DNA of 64,000 bases from Eutrophocola sp964629325 (GTDB lineage Bacteria; Pseudomonadota; Gammaproteobacteria; Pseudomonadales; Pseudohongiellaceae), in the NCBI GenBank assembly GCA_964629325.1, contig CAZVSC010000002.1, positions 1-64,000 on the forward strand, given 5' to 3'. Position numbers and translations under genes: made by a program. The notes under the pieces are model-generated. The model saw only the letters and a program-made list of their open reading frames with translations. It did no database searches and was not told the DNA's origin. Below, piece after piece: positions 1 through 8,887 of the stretch. Each line of letters opens with the position of its first letter. Within the stretch, counting starts at the first letter, position 1.

Positions 1-213
1 GGTCTGGATGCCGGCGTCGGTCAGCTCCTCCATGGAGAATGCCTGGACCGACATCGGTGTTTCCTGCAGGTTGGTTTCGCGGCGTTGCGCGGTGATGACG
101 ATTTCTTCGAGCGCGTTTTGCTGGGCTAGCGCAGGTAGTGGTGTGCTGCAGATGCCGGCGATGGCGGTGAGCAGTGTGCCGGCTTTTAGCGGCCATGGTG
201 CACGATGGTGCAT
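1..213 (-). CDS. TonB-dependent receptor, N-terminal fragment
   Basis: Seventy-one codons run off the left edge of the window. The first 30 residues form a signal peptide ending in PALA. A TonB-box-like stretch follows (EEIVITAQRR, residues 36-45), then the start of a plug domain (NLQETPMSVQAFS). This order is typical of outer-membrane TonB-dependent receptors that import substrates using proton-motive force through ExbBD-TonB. The ATG at 213 has a strong ribosome binding site, AGGGGGAAG. The plug core and barrel lie outside the window, so the substrate cannot be told. Receptors of this kind are common in bacteria that, like this one, carry quinoproteins and DUF6152 genes. Confidence 0.85.
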   Translation of the reverse strand, partial: MHHRAPWPLKAGTLLTAIAGICSTPLPALAQQNALEEIVITAQRRETNLQETPMSVQAFSMEELTDAGIQT

Positions 214-418
214 AGGACTTCCCCCTGAAACTTATTTATTATTGGTTATTGGTATTACATGTTATTGACGTGCAGTCTTCTCCTTTTACGAGTCAACAGT
301 GTGAGTCTCGCACTTTTAGAGGGCATCACGCAAACACTGTGTAATCGTTGCCGTCAGGCTGTATACCCGGAGCCGTATTGCCGGGGAAAATCCGGGGGAG
401 TTCTGGCGAATTAATGCC

Positions 419-3328
419 TTAGGCGAGCGCCTGCGCCAGCACCCTGGCGACATGAAAGCCTTCACGTGAACCGAGATCCCTGATCTGGCTGCGACAGCTG
501 GTACCGTCGGCGATGATCAGGATGTCATCGTCCGCCTTTCGCACAGCCGGCAGCAAGGCGATCTCACCCATGGCTTCCGATATGGCGAAGTTGTCCCTGT
601 CATAGCCAAACGCGCCGGCCATCCCGCAGCAGCCGGTATCCAGCGTCTGCACGTCCAGCCCCGGTACAAGGCTCAGCACCGTTTCCACGTCACCCATCAA
701 CCCGAAGGCCTTCTGGTGACAGTGGCCGTGCAGCAGGGCTTTTATCTGCGGCAGGGGTTTCAGGTCAAGATTGAGTTTGCCCAGGTGATGTTCACGGGCC
801 AGGAATTCCTCGAACAGGAAGGCATTGGCGGCCAGTTGTTCAGCGTCTTCGCCTGGCATCAGTGACTGCAGTTCATCGCGCAGGGTCAGCAGGCAGGAAG
901 GTTCGAGGCCTATGACCGGCATGCCGGCCGCCACATAGGACTTCAGTGTCGCCACGGTGCGTATCAGTTCTTCGCGAGCCCTGTCTGTCTGCCCGGCGTT
1001 GAGGAACGTGCGGCCGCAGCACAAGGGGCGACCCCCTCTGAGCGGGCTGGGTATATGCACGTCGTAACCCGCCGCTTCCAGGACGGTGACGGCCGCCCTG
1101 GCGTTGTCTGGCTCAAACCAGGTATTGAAGGTGTCCACCAGCAGCACCACGCCATTGCTGTTTGACCTGGGCATGGTGGTGGCATGGCGTTTTTGCGCCC
1201 GGAAGCTATCGCTGCGCCATGCCGGTAAAGGCCGGTAGCGGGTGAACCCAAGGAGTTTTTCGGTCAGTGTCGGCAGGCAGGGCAGGCTGTTGCGCAGGTT
1301 TACCAGAAAGCCGATGTGCTTCAGCAGCGGTGCATAGCGAGGCAGCCAGGCAATGAGTCGTTCCTTCAGCGGCAGGCGGTGTTTTGTGTAGTAGTGGCTG
1401 AGAAATTCGATTTTCATCTTCGCCATATCGACGCCGGTGGGACACTCCCGCCGGCAGCCCTTGCAGCTCACGCACAACTGCATGGTTTCGAACATGGCGT
1501 CACTGGTGAAGGCATCGTCACCGAGCTGATTGCTGAGCGCCAGGCGCAGGGTATTGGCGCGGCCGCGGGTGGAATGCTGTTCGTCCCGGGTGGCGCGGTA
1601 GGACGGGCACATGGCCCCGCCGTCCATTTTGCGGCAGGCGCCGTTGTTGTTGCACATCTCCGTGGCGCGCTGGAAGCCGCCGCCATCGCCGTCATGAAAG
1701 ACGGACCAGTCCATGACCGCTTCGATCCTGTTTGTCGTGTAGCCCGGCTGAAAGCGGAACAGGGTGCGGTCGTCGAATTTCGGCGCCCGCACGATGCGGC
1801 CCGGATTGAACAGGCCGTTTGGGTCGAAGGCATCCTTTACTTCCTCGAAATTCCTTACCATACGCTCGCCGAACATGGCGCCGTGGAATTCCGAGCGGGA
1901 CAGGCCGTCGCCGTGCTCGCCGGAATGGGAGCCCTTGTACTCGCGAACCATCTCGAAACATTCCTCGGCGATGGCCCGCATTTTTGTCGCGCCGTCGGCC
2001 TCCTTCATGTTCAGGATTGGGCGCACATGCAGCGTCCCCACCGAGGCATGGGCGTAGAAAGTGCCTTCGGTGCCGTGCTTGTGGAATATATCGGTCAGGC
2101 GCCTGGTGTATTCGGCGAGGTCGGCCAGTTCAACGGCGCAGTCCTCGATGAATGACACCGGCTTGCCGTCACCCTTCATCGACATCATGATGTTCAGGCC
2201 CTGTTTGCGCACTTCCCACACGGCCGACTGGAAAGACGGGTCGGTCGCCTCCACCACGGCATCGACGAAACCGAGATCGTTCATCAGCGTGACCAGGTCG
2301 CGCAGGCTGTTGAGCTGCGCCTCCTCGTCCTCGCCGGAAAACTCAACGAGCAGCAGGGCATCGGGTTCGCCCTGCACGAAGGCATCCACGGTATTCCTGA
2401 ACATGGGGATGTCTCGTGCCAGGTTGATCATGGTGCGATCCACCAGCTCCACCGCGGACGGGTTCAGTTTCACGATATGCTGGGTGGCGTCCATCGCCTG
2501 GTAGAAGGTAGGAAAGTGGCAGATGCCGAGAGTCTTGTGCGGGGGGATGGGCGACAGCTCGAGGTGTATGCGCCGGAACCAGGCCAGCGTGCCCTCGGAG
2601 CCCACCAGCAAGCGGGCCAGGTTGGGGTTCTGTTTCGTCAACTGGTCGATGTTGTAGCCGCCGACACGGCGCAGCAATTTCGGAAAGCGTGCGGCGATTT
2701 CCGCGGCCTCACGTTTGCCCAGGGTTAGCAACTGCGCGACCAGGGCCTTCACGGATTCCGGGAGCTGGTCGTTGTGAACGGTCAGCGGGCCGAACGTGGC
2801 CGGTGTGCCGTCCGGCAGCAGGGCGTCGATGGCGCGTACGTTGTGCACCATGTTGCCGTACCGGATGGAGCGGGCGCCGCAGGAATTGTTGCCGGTCATG
2901 CCGCCGAGGGTGGCACGGTTGGCGGTGGAGACATCCACCGGGTACCACAGCCCGTGACGTTTCAGCTGCCGGTTCAGCTGGTCGAGCACCAGGCCGGGCT
3001 GAACCACGGCCGTGCGTTTGTCCTCATCGGTGTCGATGAGCTGGTTCAGGTACTTGCTGGTGTCGAGGACCAGTGCCGCGTTCACCGTCTGGCCGTTCTG
3101 GGAGGTGCCGCCGCCGCGGGGCAGCACCGGTACGCCGGCTTCGCGGGCGATCTGCAGGGCCACCTGCACGTCTTCCTCGGTTTTCGGGATAACCACGCCG
3201 AGCGGCATGACCTGGTAGATGGAGGCGTCGGTGGAGTAGCGGCCGCGGCTGAAAGCGTCGAAAAGGACGTCGCCCTGGATTTCCTTTCTCAGGCGGGCGG
3301 CGAGGGGGTTTTGGTCGGGTTTGCTCAC
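419..3328 (-). CDS. FAD-linked oxidase / Fe-S protein (YdiJ or D-2-hydroxyglutarate dehydrogenase-like)
   Basis: A 969-residue protein with three parts. The N-terminal half is a FAD_binding_4 domain (GGGTSQNGQTVN near residue 92, GNNSCGARS near 150) followed by a FAD-oxidase C-terminal domain. A ferredoxin-like segment carries CVSCKGCRRECP near residue 620. The C-terminal part has two cysteine-rich CCG-type motifs (LEPSC near 807 and HGHCHQ/TGCCG near 870-900). Such fusions oxidise 2-hydroxy acids (D-lactate, D-2-hydroxyglutarate, glycolate) and pass electrons through Fe-S clusters to the quinone pool. Length is close to that of E. coli YdiJ (about 1018). The exact substrate is not visible. 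It stands alone and is divergent from the cupin gene. Confidence 0.88.
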   Translation of the reverse strand: MSKPDQNPLAARLRKEIQGDVLFDAFSRGRYSTDASIYQVMPLGVVIPKTEEDVQVALQIAREAGVPVLPRGGGTSQNGQTVNAALVLDTSKYLNQLIDTDEDKRTAVVQPGLVLDQLNRQLKRHGLWYPVDVSTANRATLGGMTGNNSCGARSIRYGNMVHNVRAIDALLPDGTPATFGPLTVHNDQLPESVKALVAQLLTLGKREAAEIAARFPKLLRRVGGYNIDQLTKQNPNLARLLVGSEGTLAWFRRIHLELSPIPPHKTLGICHFPTFYQAMDATQHIVKLNPSAVELVDRTMINLARDIPMFRNTVDAFVQGEPDALLLVEFSGEDEEAQLNSLRDLVTLMNDLGFVDAVVEATDPSFQSAVWEVRKQGLNIMMSMKGDGKPVSFIEDCAVELADLAEYTRRLTDIFHKHGTEGTFYAHASVGTLHVRPILNMKEADGATKMRAIAEECFEMVREYKGSHSGEHGDGLSRSEFHGAMFGERMVRNFEEVKDAFDPNGLFNPGRIVRAPKFDDRTLFRFQPGYTTNRIEAVMDWSVFHDGDGGGFQRATEMCNNNGACRKMDGGAMCPSYRATRDEQHSTRGRANTLRLALSNQLGDDAFTSDAMFETMQLCVSCKGCRRECPTGVDMAKMKIEFLSHYYTKHRLPLKERLIAWLPRYAPLLKHIGFLVNLRNSLPCLPTLTEKLLGFTRYRPLPAWRSDSFRAQKRHATTMPRSNSNGVVLLVDTFNTWFEPDNARAAVTVLEAAGYDVHIPSPLRGGRPLCCGRTFLNAGQTDRAREELIRTVATLKSYVAAGMPVIGLEPSCLLTLRDELQSLMPGEDAEQLAANAFLFEEFLAREHHLGKLNLDLKPLPQIKALLHGHCHQKAFGLMGDVETVLSLVPGLDVQTLDTGCCGMAGAFGYDRDNFAISEAMGEIALLPAVRKADDDILIIADGTSCRSQIRDLGSREGFHVARVLAQALA

Positions 3329-3437
3329 CTTGCCAGATTACTGTGAATACGGAACAGGGAGCAAGGGAGCTGAATTGTTTTGCCTGTCGCGGGGTGCGGT
3401 GCTACTTTTAAAGGCCTGTTGCAATGGGGGAGCCAAC

Positions 3438-4106
3438 ATGAGTAAACCACACCTGATCATGGGCGCCGTCGTGGGCGCAGTCGCCACGCTCGTCGTCACC
3501 AATGCCATCATTGATCCCGATGCCGTCATGCAGCAGCAGGCGGCTGCACCCGAACCTGCCCAACCGGTGCTGGACGGCAGCATCCCGTCCTGCGACCACT
3601 GCGAGGCCGAACTCATCACGCTGGAGGAAATCGAAAGCTACATCGACGTGGCGAAGCTGACGGGCCTGACCGATCAGCAGATCCGCTCGCTGGATATCGG
3701 CCGCTCCAACGTACAGGTGGCACTGGCCCACCGTGGCCCGTTGAGCGAACCCAATCCGCGATCGGTGGCGGTGCACAACCTGGTGACAGAGGTGTACGTG
3801 GTGCTGAGCGGCTCCGCGACCAATATTTCCGGGCCTGAACTCATCGACGCCCAGCCGCGTCCCGATGATTACCGCGCGGTCGTCTACCTCAACGGTCCCG
3901 GCCAGAATGCCGAGGCAATCGCCAACGGCACGGAAGTGCAGCTGGAAGCTGGGGATGTTTATGTGATTCCGGCGGGCACCGGCCACCAGTTCACGCGCAT
4001 CGACGATCACATCACCTACATCATGATCCGCATCGACCCGGACAAGGTGGTGCCTCTTCTCGATGCAGACGATTCTGAAGCGTATCTTCAGGAGAACCTG
4101 CAATAG
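3438..4106 (+). CDS. Exported or membrane-anchored cupin-domain protein
   Basis: The start at 3438 is chosen because GGGGGAG lies six bases upstream and gives a hydrophobic N-terminus (MGAVVGAVATLVVTNAII); an upstream in-frame start lacks this logic. The protein is 222 residues. After the N-terminal signal or anchor comes an extension with a CDHC pair, then a single small cupin barrel: HNLVTEVYVVLSG and later LEAGDVYVIPAGTGHQF. The HxxxE and GHQF positions fit a metal-binding cupin, though the first motif is degenerate. Enzymatic or sensory role unknown. A clear terminator follows at 4124. Confidence 0.75.
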   Translation: MSKPHLIMGAVVGAVATLVVTNAIIDPDAVMQQQAAAPEPAQPVLDGSIPSCDHCEAELITLEEIESYIDVAKLTGLTDQQIRSLDIGRSNVQVALAHRGPLSEPNPRSVAVHNLVTEVYVVLSGSATNISGPELIDAQPRPDDYRAVVYLNGPGQNAEAIANGTEVQLEAGDVYVIPAGTGHQFTRIDDHITYIMIRIDPDKVVPLLDADDSEAYLQENLQ

Positions 4107-4123
4107 GTAAGTGGTAAGAGAGG

Positions 4124-4150
4124 GGCCAGGTTAATACCTGGCCTTTTTTA
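4124..4150 (+). terminator. Intrinsic terminator after the cupin gene
   Basis: Perfect 8-bp stem GGCCAGGT / ACCTGGCC around a TAAT loop, followed by TTTTTT. It lies 18 bases after the cupin stop and touches the stop codon of the convergent SGNH hydrolase gene. Confidence 0.9.
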
Positions 4151-4852
4151 TTCGTGGCGGATTTCTTCCGGCATCAGCGCAGCACGGATGACTGCACCCC
4201 AGATCAGGTTGCCCATGGTGTTGAAGTGCAGGTCGTCCGCCACGAAGATGTCGTCCATCACCGTCCCGTCAGCCTTCAGGAAGGGCGTGGCGGAATCCAC
4301 ATAGGTCACCAGCGGGTCGCCGGCGGCCAGTTCCCGGTAGCCTGCATTCAATGCCTGCACGTTATCCCAGATTTCCCATCTCAATACGCTGGGTTTCACC
4401 GCCATGACGTAAATGCGTGTCTGCGGCAGTTCGGTGTGGATGCGGGCCACGATCTGTTCGAGCTGGTCGAGGATGGTGCTGTTGGGGACGTCGTACCAGG
4501 TGTCGTTGTCGCCTTCGTAGATGAGCACAGCGCGCGGTTTCAGGCGCAGCACCGCGGTATCGAGATGGTGCAGTACGTCGGCCATGACACTGCCGCCAAA
4601 GCCGCGGGAAATGACCGTCAGCGGTGCCAGTGCCTCACTCGCCTGGTCGTTCCAGCGGGCGATGCTCGATGAGCCGGTAAGGACGATGGCGCCTTCCGGC
4701 GGCGGTGTCATGCGGTCGAGATTTTCCCAGGCCTGCATGTCGTTATTCCAGCGTGCGGGATCGAGGTTGGGCTGGGCGCCGACGGGTAAGACCGCCAGGG
4801 CGAAGACCAGGCAGGCAAAACGGCGCAGCATTGAAATAGTGGATTGCGTCAC
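4148..4852 (-). CDS. Secreted SGNH/GDSL-type hydrolase
   Basis: A 234-residue protein with a signal peptide (FACLVFALAVLPVGAQ). SGNH blocks are visible: GSSSIARW (block I, nucleophile Ser), GFGGSV (block II, Gly), YEGDNDT (block III, Asn), and DDLHFNTMG (block V, catalytic Asp and His). These enzymes hydrolyse esters or acyl groups from lipids or polysaccharides; the substrate is not evident. It lies 17 bases downstream of the esterase gene at 4870-5892 and in the same direction, so the two secreted hydrolases probably form an operon. Confidence 0.85.
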   Translation of the reverse strand: MTQSTISMLRRFACLVFALAVLPVGAQPNLDPARWNNDMQAWENLDRMTPPPEGAIVLTGSSSIARWNDQASEALAPLTVISRGFGGSVMADVLHHLDTAVLRLKPRAVLIYEGDNDTWYDVPNSTILDQLEQIVARIHTELPQTRIYVMAVKPSVLRWEIWDNVQALNAGYRELAAGDPLVTYVDSATPFLKADGTVMDDIFVADDLHFNTMGNLIWGAVIRAALMPEEIRHE

Positions 4853-4869
4853 GGTGTATTCCCTGTCTG

Positions 4870-5892
4870 TCAGTGCCGCCGTAAATGCTGGCTGAAGAAT
4901 GGCAGCGCATGCGTCCCGAAACGCTCGGCGATGCGGTTGCCGTGGTCGCCCTCGTAAGTCAGAAAATCATGTGCGATACCGTAGCGGGTCATGGTATCGC
5001 TCAGTGTGCGGTTGGCGGTGATAAGACCGTCCTGTTCGCCGACTTCCATGGTGATAGCGGTCATCTTCAACAGGCTGCCGACATGGGATGGCAGCATTGC
5101 CTGGGGTGAATTGGCGGCAAAGCGGGCGGCGTACTCCGGCACGATCTCGCCGTCCCGGGTGGGCAGGTCGAGATAGAACGGTGGCTTGTCGGGGTTCGGT
5201 GACCAGGCGGCGGTGACGGCGAAAGTGCGCAAGGCGCCGCGATCCAGGTCATCCATGGTCTTTATCTGCTCCATGGCCAGGGCGCGCTCCCCACCTTGCG
5301 GCGCGTATTCATTCAGGCAGCAGGAGCTCATGGCATACAGGGCGGAGAAGACATCGGGCCTGCGCATGCCGATCAGCAGGACACCGTAGCCACCCATGGA
5401 ATGCCCGGCCAGGCCCCGTGCCATGCGGTCGGGAATGGTGCGGTAGTGGCTGTCGATGTAACCCACCAGGTCATCCGCGATGTAATCCTCCCAGTAGCCG
5501 GTAGCCGCTGAATTGACGTACATGCACCCGTTAAACATATTGTTGCAGTTGGGCATGACCAGGATCATCTCTTCCGACGTGCCTTCGCCCATGACGTTGT
5601 CGGCGGTCAGGTTCGCTTTCATGCGGCTGTCGTTCCCGAACCAGCCAGCGTCAGTACCGCTATAACCGTGCAGGACATAGACCACCGGGTAACGCCGGTC
5701 AGGATTTGCCGCGTAACCGGGCGGCAGGTAGACGGACACCTCCGGGGCGTCGGGCTGGTCGAGCAGGTTGCCGGCCAGCGATGGGCCGAATACGTTGACA
5801 CGCTCGAGCGTGCCGGAAACCTGGCCCGATACCGAAGCGGCGGCCGCCAGGCACAGAACCATGGTGGTGAGATAGCTGACGATCCTGTTCAA
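4870..5892 (-). CDS. Secreted alpha/beta-hydrolase, esterase D/putative esterase family
   Basis: A 340-residue protein with a signal peptide (residues 1-23, ending in SVSG). The fold shows VVYVLHGYSG (oxyanion region), the nucleophile elbow GHSMGG near residue 165, and a C-terminal catalytic His in GDHGNRIAERF. This matches the esterase family that includes S-formylglutathione hydrolase, feruloyl and tannase-like esterases and mycolyltransferases. Export to the periplasm argues against a formaldehyde-detoxifying role. It is followed by the SGNH hydrolase gene 17 bases downstream and preceded by the PDLSGVW-type gene 25 bases upstream, so all may be one transcript. Confidence 0.83.
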   Translation of the reverse strand: MNRIVSYLTTMVLCLAAAASVSGQVSGTLERVNVFGPSLAGNLLDQPDAPEVSVYLPPGYAANPDRRYPVVYVLHGYSGTDAGWFGNDSRMKANLTADNVMGEGTSEEMILVMPNCNNMFNGCMYVNSAATGYWEDYIADDLVGYIDSHYRTIPDRMARGLAGHSMGGYGVLLIGMRRPDVFSALYAMSSCCLNEYAPQGGERALAMEQIKTMDDLDRGALRTFAVTAAWSPNPDKPPFYLDLPTRDGEIVPEYAARFAANSPQAMLPSHVGSLLKMTAITMEVGEQDGLITANRTLSDTMTRYGIAHDFLTYEGDHGNRIAERFGTHALPFFSQHLRRH

Positions 5893-5917
5893 GACTGGCC
5901 CCTTGTTATTTTCCGGT

Positions 5918-6688
5918 TCAGTTTCCGCCCTGCGCGTTCTGCATCAGTACGGCGGTTTCCGTGCTTTCGCAGCGCAGCGGCAGCAGTTGGTCGAAAGGCG
6001 CCTTCACCAGTCGCTTGGTCGGCACCACCCAGGGCTCGGTCAGCACGACCGGGTCGTAGACGGTGGCATCGACGGTCATGCTGTTGCTGTCGAGCATGTT
6101 GTAACGCTCCACCACGCGCATCTGGTCGGAATGGAAGGACACGCCGCCTTCGGCGAACATCCAGGTGTCGTCGGTGAAGTTCTTCGTCTCGACCACGAAG
6201 GTGTCGCCTTCCCAGTGGCCGACGGCATCGCCGCGATAGGACGGCGGCAAGTAGTCGCGATGTTCACGGCCGTCAGTGGGAATGAGCTGGTAGCCGTGGA
6301 AGGTTTCCTGCAGGAACACCATCATATCCGGCGACGCCATGATCTGGCCCAGCGTGCCCACATCGAACAGGCGCACGCTCAGGGTGCCGAAAGCGGTGGG
6401 TTTGCACAACAGCGTGGGATCGTCCTTGTCGCTGAGGGTCGCCATGCGTGCCTTGGCGTCGGCAGTGTACAGGTCGGTGTACAGGTTGTACTGCAGTCCG
6501 GCGCTGCGGTCGGTGGTCGAGCCGTAATTGGCGCTGCCAAGATCGCCGCCGGTCCACCAGACGCCGGACAGGTCGGGCTTGCCGTCGGCCATGCGCGGTA
6601 CGGGACCGGCTTCGTCGGCGGCGGTTGCCAGGAAAGCGATGGTGGCCAGGTACGCTGCGGCCAGGGTTTTTACGGTTTTGCCAGTCAT
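5918..6688 (-). CDS. Periplasmic PDLSGVW-motif protein, partner of DUF6152 (stand-alone version)
   Basis: A 256-residue exported protein: signal peptide to ATA, then MADGKPDLSGVWWTGG. The C-terminal half carries VGHWEGDTFVVETKNF and VVERYNM, signatures that recur in the C-terminal domains of the four fused DUF6152 proteins in this window (17497, 19201, 32382, 40207). No catalytic motif is recognised. It lies nine bases downstream of the DUF6152 gene at 6698-7093, so the two make a split version of the fused arrangement. Function unknown; export and repeated association with quinoprotein genes point to the periplasm. Confidence 0.7.
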   Translation of the reverse strand: MTGKTVKTLAAAYLATIAFLATAADEAGPVPRMADGKPDLSGVWWTGGDLGSANYGSTTDRSAGLQYNLYTDLYTADAKARMATLSDKDDPTLLCKPTAFGTLSVRLFDVGTLGQIMASPDMMVFLQETFHGYQLIPTDGREHRDYLPPSYRGDAVGHWEGDTFVVETKNFTDDTWMFAEGGVSFHSDQMRVVERYNMLDSNSMTVDATVYDPVVLTEPWVVPTKRLVKAPFDQLLPLRCESTETAVLMQNAQGGN

Positions 6689-6697
6689 GCTGACCTC

Positions 6698-7093
6698 CTA
6701 GCGTTCACGTGGGCCGAACATGCCCCATTCCTTGCCATCAGCGGTGATGAGCAGGGTGAGCATGCCGTTGGTGGAGCCGTCGCGGGCACGAAAGCCGTTA
6801 ATGGTCACGGTGTCGCCTTCCTGGAACTGCTGCGGTGTGTAGCCGCCGCGGATCATGCCGGAGGGCGTGCCGGCCTCGAAGGACCAGCGCTCGATCTCGC
6901 CCTGTTCGTTTTCCACGTCCAGGAAGAAATAGGAATGCGGGTTGGTCAGGCGCACGTTGACGATCTTGCCGGTAATGGAAATTGGCGCGTCCATCTTGTA
7001 GGCGGCGGCGAATGAATGGTGGGCCGAAGCCGGCAGGCTGGCCGCCAGGGACAGCAATGCGGCAGACAGGCCGCTGTAGAACAGGTTTTTCAT
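6698..7093 (-). CDS. DUF6152 family periplasmic protein (stand-alone)
   Basis: A 131-residue protein: signal peptide (LPASA), then AHHSFAAAYKMDAPISITGK, the conserved mature N-terminus of DUF6152, and TNPHSYFFLDVENEQGEIERW. A small beta-barrel-like domain of unknown function. The conserved AHHS at the mature terminus and the NPH motif could bind a metal; that is inference. It is the first gene of a run with the PDLSGVW-type gene and the two hydrolases. The strong GGGGG-type ribosome binding site lies just upstream. Confidence 0.8.
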   Translation of the reverse strand: MKNLFYSGLSAALLSLAASLPASAHHSFAAAYKMDAPISITGKIVNVRLTNPHSYFFLDVENEQGEIERWSFEAGTPSGMIRGGYTPQQFQEGDTVTINGFRARDGSTNGMLTLLITADGKEWGMFGPRER

Positions 7094-7186
7094 GGAAGTT
7101 CCCCCCGGGAATTTGATCAGATCTTACGAATTTCCCTGCGCCACAGAATAACCGGGGAGGGGAGGAGCAGTCCAGTCGGGAGGAAC

Positions 7187-7341
7187 CGATAAAGCGATAA
7201 AGGGATAAAACGATGAAGCGTAAACAATCCAGCGGTGGTAAAGCGTTTGGTGCTGCTAACCTGTTGAATGCGCTGAAATGGATTTGTAAGCGGAATCTGA
7301 TTTCATACGCTTTTTCCCTTTATCGTTTTATCCCTTTATCG
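7187..7341. repeat. Inverted arrays of an 8-bp unit around a 91-bp spacer
   Basis: Left array 7187-7218 is four octamers (CGATAAAG, CGATAAAG, GGATAAAA, CGATGAAG). Right array 7310-7341 is the reverse complement type (CTTTTTCC, CTTTATCG, TTTTATCC, CTTTATCG). The pairing continues inward for AAGCGTA/TACGCTT. The whole element fills most of the space between the DUF6152 gene start and the stop of the MFS gene. Transcribed, it would form a long hairpin. The same octamer family recurs at 10458-10497. Confidence 0.85.
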
Positions 7342-7360
7342 AAAACCCGTTGGTCTCCCT

Positions 7361-8869
7361 TCAACCCGCCTTTTTCTCTGGTGCCTTTAAAAACAACAGT
7401 AAGGGCAACGTGGCGATAACAATCCACATCATGAACTTGAAGTCGTTGATGTAGGCGATGGCCGCCGCCTGGCGGGTGATTTCCATGTCCACCAGGGCGG
7501 GGATCATGGCCAGGTTGTCCTGGATGCTTTGCGGTACCTGCTGCCACGGAATGCCCAGGCGTGTATCCGTGATGTACTCGGTGAGATAGGCATGGTTGAT
7601 GCGGATGTTGCGCGTCAGCAGCACCATGACCATGGAGATGCCGACGCTGCTGCCGATGTTGCGCACCAGGCTGAACAGGCCGGCGGCCTCGTCACGGAAT
7701 TTCGGGTCCAGGGTGGTGTAGGCGAGCGTGCTCAGCGGCATGAAGGTGAAGCCGAGGCCGATGCCCTGGATCACCCCGGTCCAGATCAGGGTCTGCTTGG
7801 GCACGAACAACGCGAAGGTGGTCATCTCGTACAACGACAGGGTGATCATGCCGAGTCCGAACAGGATCAGGATGCGCGGGTCCGTCTTGCCGGTCAGGCG
7901 GCCGGTGATCATCATCGCGAACATCACGCCGACACCCCGTGGTGCCATGATCACGCCGGTCTCGATGACGGGATAGCCCATCAGGCTCTGCATGTAGGGC
8001 GGCAACAGCGCCAGCGATGCCAGCAGGATGATGCCAACCAGGAAAATGAAGAACAGGCTGGTAACGAAGTTGCGGTCGCGAAACAGCTCCGGGCTGAGGA
8101 AGGGATTGTCGGTCTGCAGGGTGTGCACCAGGTACATCCACAGGGAGGCGCCAATCAGCGCACAATAGAGGAGGATCTCGGCGGAATTGAACCAGTCCAG
8201 CTCCTGGCCGCGGTCGATCATGAGCTGGAAGCTGCCGATCAGGAGACTCAGCATGATGAAGCCGAACGCATCGAACTTGCGGTCCTTGCGCTCGGATTCG
8301 GGCATGAACAGGATGACCCCGGCAAGCGCCAGGAGACCGATGGGCAGGTTGATATAGAACACCCAGCGCCAGTTGTAATACTCGGTGAGCCAGCCGCCGA
8401 GAGTGGGGCCCAGGATGGGTCCGATCATCACGCCCATGCCCCAGAGGGCCATCGCCTGGCCATACTTTTCCCGTGGGTTGATGTCGAGCAGGGTTGACTG
8501 GGACAGCGGGATGAGGGCGGCGCCGCTGATGCCCTGCAGGATGCGGAAGAACACCATCTGCTCGATCGAGGTGGCCGCGCCGCACAGCATGGAGCCGGCA
8601 ATGAAGCCGGTCACCGAGACCGCGAACACCTTCTTGCGCCCGTAATGACCGCTTAGCCAGCCCACCGGCAGGGTCATGATCGCCGAGGCGATGATGTAGG
8701 AGGTCAGCACCCAGGCAATCTGGTTCTGCGAGGCGGACAGCGAGCCCTGCATGTGCGGCAGGGCGACATTGGCGATGGTCGTGTCCAGCACCTGCATGAT
8801 GGTCGCCAGCATGATCGAGACGGTGACCAGGCCGCGAAAGGGGACGGTTTTGGGTGTCTCGGGTGTCAC
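7361..8869 (-). CDS. emrB: EmrB/QacA-type multidrug efflux MFS transporter (DHA2, 14 TM)
   Basis: A 502-residue inner-membrane protein with about 14 hydrophobic segments. It has MFS motif A (GWLSGHYGRKKVF near residue 75) and the drug-antiporter motif C (GPILGPTLGGWL near residue 155). With the HlyD-type protein encoded 18 bases upstream it would form a tripartite proton-driven pump with an outer-membrane TolC-like protein, which is not in the window. Third gene of the marR-emrA-emrB operon. The gene symbol follows family and context; the drug range is not known. Confidence 0.9.
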   Translation of the reverse strand: MTPETPKTVPFRGLVTVSIMLATIMQVLDTTIANVALPHMQGSLSASQNQIAWVLTSYIIASAIMTLPVGWLSGHYGRKKVFAVSVTGFIAGSMLCGAATSIEQMVFFRILQGISGAALIPLSQSTLLDINPREKYGQAMALWGMGVMIGPILGPTLGGWLTEYYNWRWVFYINLPIGLLALAGVILFMPESERKDRKFDAFGFIMLSLLIGSFQLMIDRGQELDWFNSAEILLYCALIGASLWMYLVHTLQTDNPFLSPELFRDRNFVTSLFFIFLVGIILLASLALLPPYMQSLMGYPVIETGVIMAPRGVGVMFAMMITGRLTGKTDPRILILFGLGMITLSLYEMTTFALFVPKQTLIWTGVIQGIGLGFTFMPLSTLAYTTLDPKFRDEAAGLFSLVRNIGSSVGISMVMVLLTRNIRINHAYLTEYITDTRLGIPWQQVPQSIQDNLAMIPALVDMEITRQAAAIAYINDFKFMMWIVIATLPLLLFLKAPEKKAG

Positions 8870-8887
8870 GGTTGTTCGGCTTTGGTA